A DNA stretch of 64,000 nt, taken from the NCBI RefSeq assembly GCF_901709675.1, contig NC_051092.1:15104991-15168990 (forward strand), read 5' to 3'. The notes under the pieces are model-generated. The model saw nothing but the letters and a program-made list of their open reading frames with translations. It was not told the origin of the DNA and made no database searches. Positions 10,330 to 21,446 of the stretch are shown here, piece by piece. The number at the start of each line of letters is the position of its first letter. The first letter of the stretch is position 1. The position numbers and the translations under genes were made by a program. This DNA comes from Syngnathus acus (lineage: Eukaryota; Chordata; Actinopteri; Syngnathiformes; Syngnathidae).

Positions 10330-11690
10330 AGCAACGTGTAAATTAGTCAAACGTGAATTATTCCAACATGTTAACTAGTGACCTATGATTTTCTGCAGAA
10401 GTTAGCTAATAGGAGCTGAAATGCCCACCAGTTAACTAATGATAAATAAAACACTGACAAGTTAACTAGTGCAAGCCCATTGAAGCTGTGATATCTAACT
10501 TGTAGAAAAATTATGGTTGACTAGTTATGCCCCAAATTGTGCACTAGTGCGACTTTTTCACGTAACCAGTTCTACTAGTGAGGTAAAAAATGTCCCGAAT
10601 AGAACTAGTGGATGCCGACTTTACAGAATTATGGGTTACATGTCTGCTCGTGGCGGCTCGGTGACGCACTGGGTAGCACGTCCGCCTCACAGTTAGGAGG
10701 GTGCGGGTTCGATTCCACCTCCGGCCCTCCCTGTGTGGAGTTTGTATGTTTTCCCCGGGCCCGCGTGGGTTTTCTCCGGGCACTCCGGTTTCCTCCCACA
10801 TCCCAAAAACATGCTTGGTCGGCCGATTGAGCGCTCCTGATTGTCCCTAGGTGTGAGTGCGAGTGCAAATGGTTGATTGTCTCTGTATTTCCTGCGATTG
10901 GCTGGCAACCGGTTCAGGGTGTCCCCCGCCTGCTGCCAAATGACGGCTGGGATAGGCTCCAGCACACCCGCGACCCCCGTGGGGACTAAGCGGTTCAGAA
11001 AATGGATGGATGGATAGACGGATGGATGTTTACTCATGAATGCACAGACCACTTTGCTACGCACCATCTATTTTGACTTACAAGCTAACTAGTGAGGCTC
11101 AAAATGGTACCTTAGTAAACACGTTCACTAGCTGGTGTAATTTTAACCTCACTTGTTAACTAGTGAAACATGTTTTCTTTCTTGTGAACTAGTTCAGTCC
11201 AGAGTGACTAGTTAATTGGTGACGCAGATAGTGAACAAATGAAAGGCATTTTGACTCACTAGTCAGACCGAGTGAGTCAGAAAGGAAAATCCCTTTGCAT
11301 TTACTAGTTCATTAGTTAACATTTTGAACCCCACAAGTCAGATAGTGAGGCTGGGAAGATCCCAACTAATGGTACTAGTGGACATATACCTTACTAGTGA
11401 ACTAGTGAGCAATTCTGAACTTGACAAGTTAAATAGTGAGATAAAAAAAAACACATAACTGGTGCAACCAGTGTACATTTGCATTACTATGTCAACATGT
11501 AAACTGTAGGATGTGACCACCAATATCCTGTTCCAACATTTTTTACTCATCTTTTTAATCAATTTGCTTGTGACCAATAAGGAAATTACACTGTGAGGTC
11601 AAAATGTGACTGTCACATGCGCGTAAAATGTCTTTTTAGCTTACATGTTCACTAGTAAGTCAATTTTGAAGCTTTCTAGTCAGCCTACAT
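10330..11690. repeat. Field of degenerate ACTAGT motifs
   Basis: GTTAACTAGTGA-like words recur at irregular intervals of roughly 25-60 bases: for example near 10373, 10459, 10573, 11089, 11155, 11376, 11395 and 11648. Several are followed by GAGGnnnAAAATG. A SINE (10652-11033) interrupts the field. It looks like an old, decayed minisatellite or a transposon interior with many copies of one site. Confidence 0.6.
10652..11033 (+). mobile_element. tRNA-derived SINE (family A), full length
   Basis: It starts GGCGGCTCGGTGACGCACTG, with an A-box-like GGGTAGCACG and a B box GGTTCGATTCC spaced as in a tRNA promoter, so RNA polymerase III would transcribe it. The body contains GTGTGGAGTTTGTATG and AGGCTCCAGCACACCCGCGA, and the tail is a (GGAT)n run. 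Other copies are at 15795-15993 (partial) and 16503-16861 (reverse). Confidence 0.9.
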
Positions 11691-11836
11691 TGCCCACGAT
11701 GCATAGGACAGGAAGTATTACCTTTGAACAGCTAATTATGATGCATTTCGTCCGAGAAGGTTTTATTTTGCAAATATTACTGTTGTATGTAGGTCTACAA
11801 TTATTTTATTCATTTTAACTGCCGCGACTATGCATT

Positions 11837-12949
11837 TACCGTATTTTCCGCCCTAAAAGGCGCACCTAAAAACCTAAAATTTTCTCAAAAGCCGACAGTG
11901 CGCCTTATAATCCAGTGCGCCTTATATATGGATCAATTGATGAATTTGTTGATCCATACTGGTTGTACACAGTGCTCTGCCAAAATGTTTCAGTACGTTT
12001 TAGTACGACTAGTAAATTACAAGGTCGCATCGCTTCCCAACATTATGGTAACTGTAGTCAGGGGGCGTCACCGAATAGCTGTTGTACCCGCGAGGCTATT
12101 TCATTTCAAAATAGGCTGCTCCGTTAATGTTTCGAGTAAATTTACGGATTGATATGGAAGGGAAACATAGGTAAGCAGTACCAATGCGTTAGATCGAACT
12201 TTAATCAGTTCCGATCATTTTATAGGAGATCGTTTGAGAAACGCGATTGTTTACACTTTGCTGAGGCTCATGGGAGATTGCGAGCTGAGGCTCGTGGGAC
12301 TTTGCGGATGGCTAATGCTATAACGATAGCTGCTATACGTACCAGGCTATTTCATGTCAAAATAGGCTGCTCTGTTAATGTTTCGAGTAAATCTACGGAT
12401 CGCTATGGAAGGGAAACATAGGTAAGTAGTACCAATGCGTTAGATCGAACTTTAGTCAGTTCCGATCATTTTATAGGAGATCGTTTGAGAAACGCGATTG
12501 TTTACACTTTGCTGAGGCTCATGGGAGATTGCGAGCTGAGGCTCGTGGGACTTTGCGGATGGCTAATGCTATAACGATAGCTGCTATACGTACCAGGCTA
12601 TTTCATGTGAAAATAGGCTGCTCTGTTAATGTTTCGAGTAAATCTACGGATCGATATGGAAGGGAAACATAGGTAAGTTGTACCAATGCGTTAGATCGAA
12701 CTTTAGTCAGTTCCGATCATTTTATAGGAGATCGTTTGAGAAACGCGATTGTTTACAGAGGGCTCATTGGTTATTGGCTAGTGGCTGCATACCGCAACCC
12801 TAGTCAACCTCAGTTTGTTGCAGTATAGCTTCTATTTTATGCGCCTTATAATCCGGTGCGCCTTATATATGGACAAAGTTTTAAAATGGGCCGTTCATTG
12901 AAGGTGCGCCTTATAATCCGGTGCGCCTTTTAGGGCGGAAAATACGGTA
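11837..12949. mobile_element. MITE family 3 with internal 251-bp tandem repeats
   Basis: The ends are TACCGTATTTTCCGCCCTAA and its inverse at 12949, with subterminal GGTGCGCCTTATAATCC repeats and TA at both edges, as in Tc1/mariner-type elements. Flanking it, TTTTATTCATTTTAACTGCC (about 11800) and TTTTTATTTATTTTAACTGCC (about 12985) form a longer direct repeat that includes CGACTATGCA. Confidence 0.8.
12030..12770 (+). repeat. 251-bp tandem repeat, about three copies
   Basis: GGCTGCTCTGTTAATGTTTC-type landmarks occur at 12114, 12365 and 12616, a period of 251 bases. Each unit runs through TTTATAGGAGATCGTTTGAG and GCTGAGGCTCGTGGGACTTT. The last two units are almost identical; the first is more diverged. 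Confidence 0.9.
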
Positions 12950-13924
12950 ATTTAAAAATTACTATTGTATCTTGTTCTGCAATTTTTATTTATTTTAACT
13001 GCCACGACTATGCAGTTAGGATGTGTGCATAAACGAAAATAAATGGGATCAGTCACGTGATGTCCGAAGTTCTTTTGGCGGGGTGTAGGACACAACCTTT
13101 TTGCATTTTGAATATATGTTATGCATTTTCATTTCATGAGACCAGGACTATGAATGGTCCTTCCCTGGAAAAAATAAGCATTTAAAGCAATGGTTATTAG
13201 TGTGACGAACACAGGTTGAGGGGTATGATTCTGATCTCTCCTATAATAGGGAGCAGTAAAAGTTTTAAATTGCAACTGAGCTTCTCAAACGTAACTTGTG
13301 ACTGTCGACAATTAAAAGTGATCTTTTTTGCTAACAATAACAAGTGATAAGAAGCTCAAGTAATCAGTGATGACCAGTCCTGGCAACCTTGGCTGCAATT
13401 TTACCCAGCTACAGTTGCAACAACGTGAGTGCCAGCCGAAGCACAACAGCGACTGAACATGAGCTCGCAGAGAGTGGGTTTTCCTCCTGCTCGGACAGGC
13501 AAATACACATGCTGGTTTGTAAATGCATCCGTGTAACTTAAACTATTAAACCGGAAAACCCACGGTCCAATAGGGCGTACTGTCCCGTGTAGAGCAGAAC
13601 AAACGGATTCAATATTTTGTCATGTAATGTTGTACCCTCGTGGTCTTCAGGCCACTGTTCATCTCGAATCCTATTGAGGCTTTGGACAAGTTGAAGTTGA
13701 ACAAGGTCTCTAGTCTAAACAATTCATTCAGTGATCGAAGTAGTGAGTTTGATTAGCGGTTAGTTGTTGATGACTCAATTAATTGTAGCACTTGTAAAGT
13801 AGACATGCTATTGCGTTAGCTCTTTGTTGAGTGTTGCGTGTCTTTCATGTACATATGTATGCTGTAGTCAGCCATTTACGACATGACCAAATCATGATTT
13901 GTTGTCCTGTTTGTGGTCAGCATC
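12950..13924. other. Upstream region of CENP-A
   Basis: No coding sequence was recognised. TGTCCTGTTTGTGGTCAG ending at 13920 looks like a splice acceptor four bases before the CENP-A ATG, so a 5' UTR exon probably lies in this stretch. No core promoter was identified. Confidence 0.4.
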
Positions 13925-15095
13925 ATGCGCCACAACTCCTCGTCCAGCCGAAGAAAAGGCGGCAATCCGCGCCGCCGTCCTCCGCAGCCACTGCCTGGGC
14001 CATCCCCCGGTGTGCAATGCACATCCTCTGCGGCATCCCCCAGAGGGCGCCGCCCGCCGCAGTCACCGCAGCGGGCATCCCCCAGAGGGCGCCACCCGCC
14101 ACAGTCACCGCAGCGGGCATCCCCCAGAGGGCGCCGCAGTCACCGCAGCCGGGCCCATCTGGGAATAGTGAGCTCACTGCGCCGTTGTCCCATTTTGATG
14201 ACACGTTCCTAAAGGTTTTTGTATTTCCAGCTCAGCCACCTGCGCCGCCGCCCCCGTTGCCCATGCCGCCCAGGAGGCGAAGGTACCGGCCAGGGACCAA
14301 GGCCCTAATGGAGATCCGCAAGTTCCAGAAGAGCACAGAGCTCCTCATCAGGAAAGCGCCCTTCTCTCGCCTGGTAAGGTGTTACCAGCTCACACGTTAG
14401 CCCATAAGCTTGTTAGATCATTGCCTTGACATGTAGCCACCCTCCCACACACCCAGGTCCGTGAGGTGTGCCAGTCATATGGCAGAAGTGCCCTCAGATG
14501 GCAGGTCTTCGCCCTGATGGCGCTTCAGGAGGTAAAGTCGCCGGGGAGGTCCAAATGTCATACTAAAGTCTCTATCCTACAGAGCGACCAAGAATTGCGA
14601 GTGTTTTCAAATGGAGTGATTACTGTATTTTCGTTATGGTTTGTTGAAGGTCGCAAACGTTCGACAAAGCGTTTGGCAAATGTTCACCTGTACTTTTCTT
14701 CTACGCGGGGGAAATTTTGATCAGGGAGTTTTTAACATATTCAAAATTTTATTGCGACAACAAGAACTTCCTAAAAAAGTTGGTGAACGTTTGGGACATT
14801 GAACGATCCCTGACCAACTCTGGCGTGTACGCAAGTGACAATCGGTGATGCCCCATTTCCGCCTACCGACTCACTGCGACCCAAAATACTGCGCTGCCCT
14901 TGCCGACGCCGGACGCAGCGGGACACTCGGGCCGGCTTACACATTGACGACTTGTTGGGATCTTTACAGGCGGCTGAGGCCTTATTGGTGTTGCTGTTCT
15001 CTGATGCCAACCTGTGCGCCATCCACGCCAAGCGGGTCACCATTTTTCCCCGCGACCTCCAGCTGGGCCGACGGATCCGCGGGCAAGAGTTCTGA
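13925..15095 (+). CDS. cenpa: Centromeric histone H3 variant CENP-A (four coding exons)
   Basis: The exons are 13925-14167, 14236-14373, 14457-14531 and 14970-15095. Each intron has GT-AG ends and each junction is phase 0, giving 193 aa. CENP-A replaces H3 in centromeric nucleosomes and specifies where kinetochores form. The histone fold starts at about residue 102 with [40 protein letters not shown] then covers loop 1 with a Trp in helix 2, where canonical H3 has Phe. [20 protein letters not shown] and [20 protein letters not shown] finish it. The N-tail (about 100 residues) is rich in Arg, Pro and Ser and contains three copies of a 14-residue [14 protein letters not shown]-type repeat, the last shortened. 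The ATG in [12 protein letters not shown] was preferred because an acceptor-like site lies just before it; an in-frame ATG at 13913 is the alternative. Confidence 0.93.
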
Positions 15096-15324
15096 TGAAG
15101 ATGATAGCCGCGTGGTGACTCAAACGTTTCACAGTGACCACTCGACACAATCCAACCTTTATAGTCGAAATCGACTTAAATACTGTTGTTTGCAGTGTTT
15201 GTGTTTTATATATAGTGAAGTGTTTGTGTTTTATATCTAAAGTTATGTGACAAGAGTGGATAATTTCTTGGCCCTGCCCACTTCTTCACCAGGCAGCCAA
15301 TTATGTGAGTGCTAAGCTTCACTC

Positions 15325-15555
15325 TGTAGTGTCATCCACGCGCGTCACCGTTTTTCCCCGCGACATCCAGCTGGCCTGATGTACCCGCGGGCAAGATTTC
15401 TGATTAAGATGATAGCCCCATGGTGACTCGTTTCACGGTCACCACTCGACTCAACCCAACCTGTATAGTAGAAATCCTCTTCAATTACTGTTTGCGGTGT
15501 TTGTGTTTTATCGATAGTGCAGTGTCTCTGTTCTGTATATAAGGTTATGTGACGT
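15325..15555 (+). pseudogene. Decayed tandem copy of the CENP-A last exon and 3' UTR
   Basis: ATCCACGC...GTCACCGTTTTTCCCCGCGA, then CATCCAGCTGG, then GGGCAAGATTTCTGATTAAG, mirror 15025-15100. The following 3' UTR is also duplicated, including GATGATAGCC, GTTTCAC and GTTATGTGAC. Five bases are missing within the codons for HAKRV, which shifts the frame, and CTGGCCTGA creates a stop. It cannot encode a histone tail exon. It may simply be part of the longer CENP-A 3' UTR. Confidence 0.85.
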
Positions 15556-15587
15556 GTGTTCATCGTAAGACAAAGTATTTTCAGTAA

Positions 15588-15593
15588 AATAAA
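15588..15593 (+). terminator. Poly(A) signal candidate for CENP-A
   Basis: AATAAA is the first clear signal downstream of the CENP-A stop that I saw, about 490 bases on and just past the duplicated exon. Confidence 0.4.
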
Positions 15594-15794
15594 AATATTT
15601 CTAAAAAAACAAAATATATACGGTACTATTGAGAGCTTACCTGAGTAAATTTTTTTACATCAGAAAAATAAACATTTCAATATTATTGTGCGGTTAGTTG
15701 TTAATCTTGATGTGAATTGAATGAGCAAACACTAACAAACAAAACTAACTTATCTATTGAGGCACAATATTACATTACAGTATCAATATTGTAG

Positions 15795-15993
15795 TCGACC
15801 ACTCCAGATTGCCCGTAGGTTGTGGTTTTGAGCTCGAAAGGTTGCCTGTGTGCCCTGCAATTGGCGTTCGGGGTGTCCCCCGCCTACTGCCCGAAGTCTG
15901 CTGGGTTAAGCTCCAGCATACCAGTGAACCTTGTGTCAAAAAGCAGTTCAGAAAAACGATGGATGGATAGATAGATGGATAGATGGATGGATA
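15795..15993 (+). mobile_element. SINE family A, 3' part
   Basis: It contains CGGGGTGTCCCCCGCCTACTG, GGGTTAAGCTCCAGCATACC and a GATG-rich tail. The tRNA-like head is missing. Confidence 0.75.
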
Positions 15994-16125
15994 TTATAGT
16001 ACCGTTATTTTCTTTATTACGTTGTGTCGCATACCCGAGCCGATCTGAACTACCGAGTCAATGTGGTTGTCAAGCCTGAAGCCATCCGTGTGTGAAATAG
16101 GGTAATGAGATATAAAGTCTTTAAA

Positions 16126-16432
16126 AAAAAAAAAGTCCCAATGATCGCCACACACACATCTGGGTGTGGTGAAATTTGTCCTCTGCATTTAACCCATCCC
16201 CGTGGGATTTTGATCCATCCCATGGGGGAGAGGGGAGCAGTGAGCAGCAGCGGTGCTGCGCTCGGGAATCATTTGATGATCTAACCCCCCAATTCCAACC
16301 GTTAATGCTGAGTGCCAAGCAGGGAGGCAATAGGTCCCATTTTTATAGTCTTTGGTATGACCCGGCTGGGTTACTTAAGTCCGTAAACATAAAATTATTT
16401 CAGAAAAAAGATCATCTTTGGGAACAACCTTC
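16126..16432 (-). mobile_element. MITE family 2 fragment with SINE B, reversed
   Basis: The minus strand runs GGTTGTTCCCAAAGATGATC, CTTAAGTAACCCAGCCGGGTCA, then the SINE B body to GATCATTGGGACTTT. The junction between MITE sequence and SINE is the same as at about 5340. Neither MITE end is present. Confidence 0.75.
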
Positions 16433-16502
16433 CAGTCTCATGGCGGACACTCCACCACTCGGCCACTGATCTGTTTTATTATTATTTTTTTATTTCTAAA
16501 AC

Positions 16503-16861
16503 ATCCATCCATCCATTTTCTGTACCACTCTGTCCCCACGGGGGTCGCGGGCGTGCTGGAGCCTATCCCAGCCGTCATCAGGCAGTAGGCAGGGGACACC
16601 CTGAACCGGTTGCCAGCCAATCGCAGGGCACACAGAGACAAACAACCATCTGCACTCACACCTAGGGGCAATTTGGAGTGCACAATTGGCCTACCAAGCA
16701 TGTTTTTGGGATGCGAGAGGAAACCGGAGTGCCCGGAGAAAACCCACGTGGACACGGGGAGAACATGCAAACTCCACACAGGGAGGGCCGGAGGTGGAGT
16801 CGAACCCGCACCCTCCTAACTGTGAGGCGGACGTGCTACCCAGTGCGTCACCGAGCCGCCC
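16503..16861 (-). mobile_element. SINE family A, reversed
   Basis: It reads in reverse from a (CATC)n tail through CACGGGGGTCGCGGGCGTGC and CTCCACACAGGGAGGGCC to the head GTCACCGAGCCGCC. The B box (reverse of GGTTCGACTCC) is intact. Confidence 0.85.
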
Positions 16862-17062
16862 CTTTCTAAAACAAAGTAAAGAAAAAAAGATCCACACTCT
16901 ATTCCAGAAGTTGGCGGTAATGCACCTAAGGTTGTTTGCTACCGCTACAAAACAAGAAGAAGACATTACCCACTCTACAACTAGCACTTGAAAATAATTG
17001 CCGTGTCAAAATTCATAGGCTGAATGTTGTTGTAACGTCGGTGTGTGTTGTGAGCTCGCAAC

Positions 17063-17114
17063 ATGAACAACGTGGCTTCATTTGTGTTGATTTGGAGTCA
17101 CGTCACCTCTGCCG
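17063..17114 (+). CDS. Candidate leader (signal peptide) exon of the MHC class I gene
   Basis: It encodes MNNVASFVLIWSHVTSA plus one base, then GTAAGA at 17115. A hydrophobic core followed by TSA fits a signal peptide with cleavage near the junction. The donor is phase 1, as the alpha1 exon at 23560 requires; joining them gives ...TSA-A-LHSLW. With this exon the five coding exons total 1020 bases, exactly 340 codons. The link crosses 6.4 kb of intron and rests on phase and composition only; a different leader could exist. Confidence 0.5.
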
Positions 17115-19039
17115 GTAAGATCGCGAACTAAAGCAAAAATGTTAATGAATGTTAGAAACACAGTCCTCGTAAAGTTTTCGAACAACCTTGGCGCACACGG
17201 TAGCTTGTGTGTCCTAACGACAGCTAGTTTCCAGACATGACTGTCCGTATGTTAGACATGAAATCAGGCATCAGACATTTGAATAATCATGAATTTGCTA
17301 ATGCCTCCATAGCCATAGAAATGAAGTCAGGCATCAGCCACAACGTCATTTCTTATTCGATGCTGGTTTATTACCGCTGCGATGTCATGAAAGGGAGGTT
17401 TGCATCGTAGTCGGTATTTTTGGACTAACACTAACGCTGATTAGCCATGTCATCAACTTACCCAAAATGCTTCTATTTATATCACCCGGATTACCACAAC
17501 TGCAATGTTTGTAAATCAAGGCTCAAAGCCAGTGGTAGAAGCAGGGCACAAGGCATTTCCGAAACAAATGCTCTGCCAAATAAATAAATGCATGAATAAA
17601 CCACGATTCAAAATGATTTCGATCGCCAGCATCCTCATGATTTGTCGACTAATCTTGGTAACCCTATAGGTCGTTGAGGCAAGAAATTCCACCGATAAGG
17701 TAGCAGCCATTTTTATTGCGATGTTGTTCATACATCGCAGGCAAATATGTCGAAAAATATTTGCTCCCCTGGGATAGTGTATCTTGGGTCATATTTTTGA
17801 AAGTTTTTAAAGTCCACCTCTTCTGCAGTCTGTATTGACATCATGTCTTTGGTCAGACAATACTATGTGGCAGCTACAGTAATATCATACCACATCCACT
17901 TTTTTTATTTGGAAGGAGTGCACCTAATGACTGCTCCAACAATGCGACATTTGTTAATTTTTCTAGAAAGAAAACCAACTGTTTTTGTCCTCCTCATGTG
18001 TCTCAATAGCCTGCTCATTTGTTTTTTCACCTTTGGATGTAAAGGTTTTGCTGAATAATTTGTAAATGATTGTATTTTAATGTACAGCATATCTAATCTT
18101 GTGCAGCCAAACCACCGCTGCACAACAGAAGCAGGTTCCCCATTAGGTAATAAATCTTTATTTCGGGATAAAGTAACAGGGGTTTGGCAATGAAAGGAGG
18201 AGCGAGTCAGGAAACATTTTACTCCACCAGCATCACGAAGTGGCCTGGCCACTATCCTGCAAGAAGTATGGCTTTATATCCCTCTGACCACTGCACATGT
18301 AATTTCAAAGACAAATTGACGCTGTATTGGCCGCAAAAGGAGCCCCTTATTTTGGTCTAAAATTGGGTGTTCATGATTAGATGTTGCAGCGCTGCTTTTG
18401 GTCACTGACATTGTTGGTATGCATTAGAGAACATACAAGGTGCATACACCTTGTTGGATTTGGTCCACAATTTAGGGAGCGCGCTATCTGCGCCTCACGG
18501 CAAAAGCCATTGCCAATCACCTGTTATCCAATTCACTCACTGCGTGCTCGTTTAATTTCTTCAGATTTAGGAAAATGCAAAGACACTGAAGCAGAAATTA
18601 GACTTACACAGGTTGGTTGAGTTCAATCATAATTCTTGTTAAGAAAGCTCTGTTTTCAGGAAAGTACAATACAGCGCTGGGCCCTTCAAGAGCAGAAAGT
18701 CTCCATTCAGAAAAGGCAACGTTCAAGGTTCTTTGGTCAGCTTATATTCAGTTGGTGTGGGGCGCGTTTGATGGGTGATGAGTCGTTGGGGTGGGGCGAG
18801 TTCGCAGTAGAGTTTGATTCCATGGGAGTGGGTGCTGGTTATGGAATATTCGGTGTGTGTGTGGGGGCTGTTGTCTTTCATCCCGTCTTTCGGCCTTGGT
18901 GATCATCTTTGGCCGAGTCCTTGGCTGTCTCCTTCTGGCACCAGCTGGTTTTTATCTCCGAGTGACCTTCCTGTAAACATTCTCCTCCATTCTTGCACAT
19001 ATGCTGTCGTACCTCATTCTTTCACTTTTGTCATTTTGT
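17115..19039. other. Presumed MHC intron 1, left part
   Basis: No gene was recognised. About 18100-18340, read on the minus strand, holds a GGATATAAAGCC TATA-like box and a downstream AATAAA, as in an LTR with TG at one end, but no TSD or partner was found. Confidence 0.35.
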
Positions 19040-19665
19040 ACGAATTAATCAGAATCAGCTTTATTGTCAATTCCTTCATGCTAGGACACACAAAGAAACC
19101 GAAATACCGTTCCCCCTATCCCACGGTGACGAGACACAGCACACGATTAACACACAAGTAAAACAACGGGGAGAGAGTTCAGGACCCCAACAGCCCGGAG
19201 ATCACAAACTTCGCCAGTGGCGAGCAGTGCTGGCATCTCACAACAAAGTCCCGGCACCATTCTTCACGGATGTAGACGCACAGTCCACCTCCACGCGATG
19301 TTCCCCCTCGTACAATGGCCCGGTCCGCCCGATAGCGCGCCATCCGCTCCAGACGCACAGCAGCTACGCACTGTCCGGTCCGCAGAACTCAGCAGGCATG
19401 TTGATGTCCAGCGATCGAACGTCCGCCAGAAGAATGGAAGGCACGGCCGGGCGAGCTGGGGTGGCCGCCAGCCAGGCCCGGACGCCCAACCGGGGGAAGA
19501 ATAGCAGGCGAGTCCGGCGACGCTCCAGGACGGCGCAGACCGAGCGCCTTTAATGTCCCCGCTTCAAAGTTCAGGTCGCCACAAAACTCGCTTTCGCCGA
19601 TGTCGAGCAGAACCAGCCCGCCGCACTTGAAGCACAACCCGGTACGACGAGACGAACACAATGCG
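19040..19665 (-). mobile_element. LINE family A, internally deleted copy
   Basis: The 3' end at 19040 shows the family's GAATTGACAATAAAGCTGATT tail (minus strand). The other end encodes VLLDIGESEFCGDLNFEAGT, matching the N-terminal region of the copy at 54849. The RT region between them is missing. Confidence 0.8.
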
Positions 19666-20159
19666 AGTTAATGTGAGCTTTTTGGCTGTAACATCATTAA
19701 TCTATTACTGTTCCCTGACTATGCAAAGTTAGTTCTTTTGATACTCCCATGTCTTTGCTCACATCATTATATTCTTAGTTTAATCATGCTTCCCACCATA
19801 TCTTTTCTTTGTTAGGCAAAACATTTCCCTCTGTGCAGAGCGTTCAGTAGTACCGTAATTTTCGGACTATAAGTCGCGTTTTTTTTCATAGTTTGGGTGG
19901 GGGGGCGACTTATACTCAGGAGCGACTTATATGTGTTTTTTTTTTTTTTTTCAAAAAATTAAAAAAAAAAAAAAATGAAACCGCGATAAACGAACCGCAA
20001 TGTAGCAAGGGATTACTGTAATTTGAATTTCAAGTGACGACAGCAGCGCGAAACCATCTGCGTCACTCCAATTCATTAAATCCATCAATCGTCCTTTGTC
20101 AACAATGCGTGCGCGCCGCTGACGGCTTTTGCACTTAAAAATATTCCACAGGCCCATAT

Positions 20160-20700
20160 AACGATATATAAATTATATATCAAATTACTATTATATAAGC
20201 AATAATGTTATCAAACCATCTGTGCACTCTAAATCATTAAATCCATCGATCAAATTCCTCGTCCTTTGTCAACATCGCCGCGCGTGCGCCCTGACGTCAG
20301 CCTCGTCGTTATTCCACAGATCTACTATATAACTATATTGTAGCGTTAACAAAGTTCAAGGAAAGACGTGGGTTTGGTAAACGGCTCTTTATTTAACAAA
20401 ACAAACTTACAGGCGTGTGGCGGCGTGGACGTCCAGCCACGGAAGGGGACGAGAGCTCCATACGATAGGACCGGGCGTGCGTAGAAGCCATGACCGAGCC
20501 CCATGCACCGTCCTCGGACAGCCACCCGGCTGAGCGCCGGCCCTCGACTTCCATCCACGGAGCTGAAAGGCAGCTCGGTAGAGTAGGACCGGGCGTGCGT
20601 AAAAGCATTGTCCGAGCACCATCCACCGTCCCTGGACAGCCACCCGGCCGAGCGCCGGCGCCCGACTTCAATCCACGAAAGTGAAAGTAAGCTGGACGAG
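20160..20700 (+). repeat. Left inner arm of the palindrome
   Basis: It pairs with 20789-21302. It includes TTTGGTAAACGGCTCTTTAT and GGCGTGTGGCGGCGTGGACG, both of which reappear inverted on the right. Confidence 0.85.
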
Positions 20701-20788
20701 TGACGCGCGACAGCAGCGCGACAGCAGCGCGACGTCACGGTCGCGCGTCAGCAGCGCGACGGTTGTTTACATAAAGGACAAAGATCGA

Positions 20789-21302
20789 CTCGTCCAGCTT
20801 TCTTTCACTTTCGTGGATTGAAGTCGGGCGCCGGCGCTCGGCCGGGTGGCTGTCCAGGGACGGTGGATGGTGCTCGGACAATGCTTTTACGCACGCCCGG
20901 TCCTACTCTACCGAGCTGCCTTTCAGCTCCGTGGATGGAAGTCGAGGGCCGGCGCTCAGCCGGGTGGCTGTCCGAGGACGGTGCATAGGGCTCGGTCATG
21001 GCTTCTACGCACGCCAGGTCCTATCGTATGGAGCTCTCGTCCCCTTTCGTGGCTGGACGTCCACGCCGCCACACGCCTGTAAGTTTGTTTTGTTAAATAA
21101 AGAGCCGTTTACCAAACCCACGTCTTTCCTTGAACTTTGTTAACGCTACAATATAGTTATATAGTAGATCTGTGGAATAACGACGAGGCTGACGTCAGGG
21201 CGCACGCGCGGCGATGTTGACAAAGGACGAGGAATTTGATCGATGGATTTAATGATTTAGAGTGCACAGATGGTTTGATAACATTATTGCTTATATAATA
21301 GT
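20789..21302 (-). repeat. Right inner arm of the palindrome
   Basis: It starts CTCGTCCAGCTTTCTTTCAC, inverse of the left arm end at 20700. It contains AATAAAGAGCCGTTTACC, a poly(A)-signal-like word that also occurs at about 60683 in another family member. Confidence 0.85.
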
Positions 21303-21413
21303 TACCGGTTTTTTCCGTGTATAATACGCAAAATTTAACTAATTTATTGTCCTAAAATCTGGGGTGCGCATTATACATGGGTACAATTTTTTTTAAAAAA
21401 GAATTTTAAATTT

Positions 21414-21446
<33 letters not shown>

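Noticed and set aside
10693-10868. ORFs with GENPRGPGENIQTPHREGRR-type sequence
   Set aside because: Antisense translation of SINE family A; the same peptide appears at 16610-16991.
13831-14400. Single 189-codon ORF as the CENP-A protein
   Set aside because: It mixes a wrong-frame N-terminus with exon 2 and reads through a splice donor. The four-exon model gives the correct histone fold and tail in phase.
18100-18340. Solo LTR on the minus strand
   Set aside because: TATA-like and AATAAA words are well placed, but I found no terminal pair with a target duplication, so it is mentioned only as a possibility in the intron entry.
20346-21143. Overlapping ORFs of 60-130 codons on both strands in the palindrome
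   Set aside because: They mirror each other because the DNA is palindromic and GC-rich. No domain, and the same frames recur in MITE copies.
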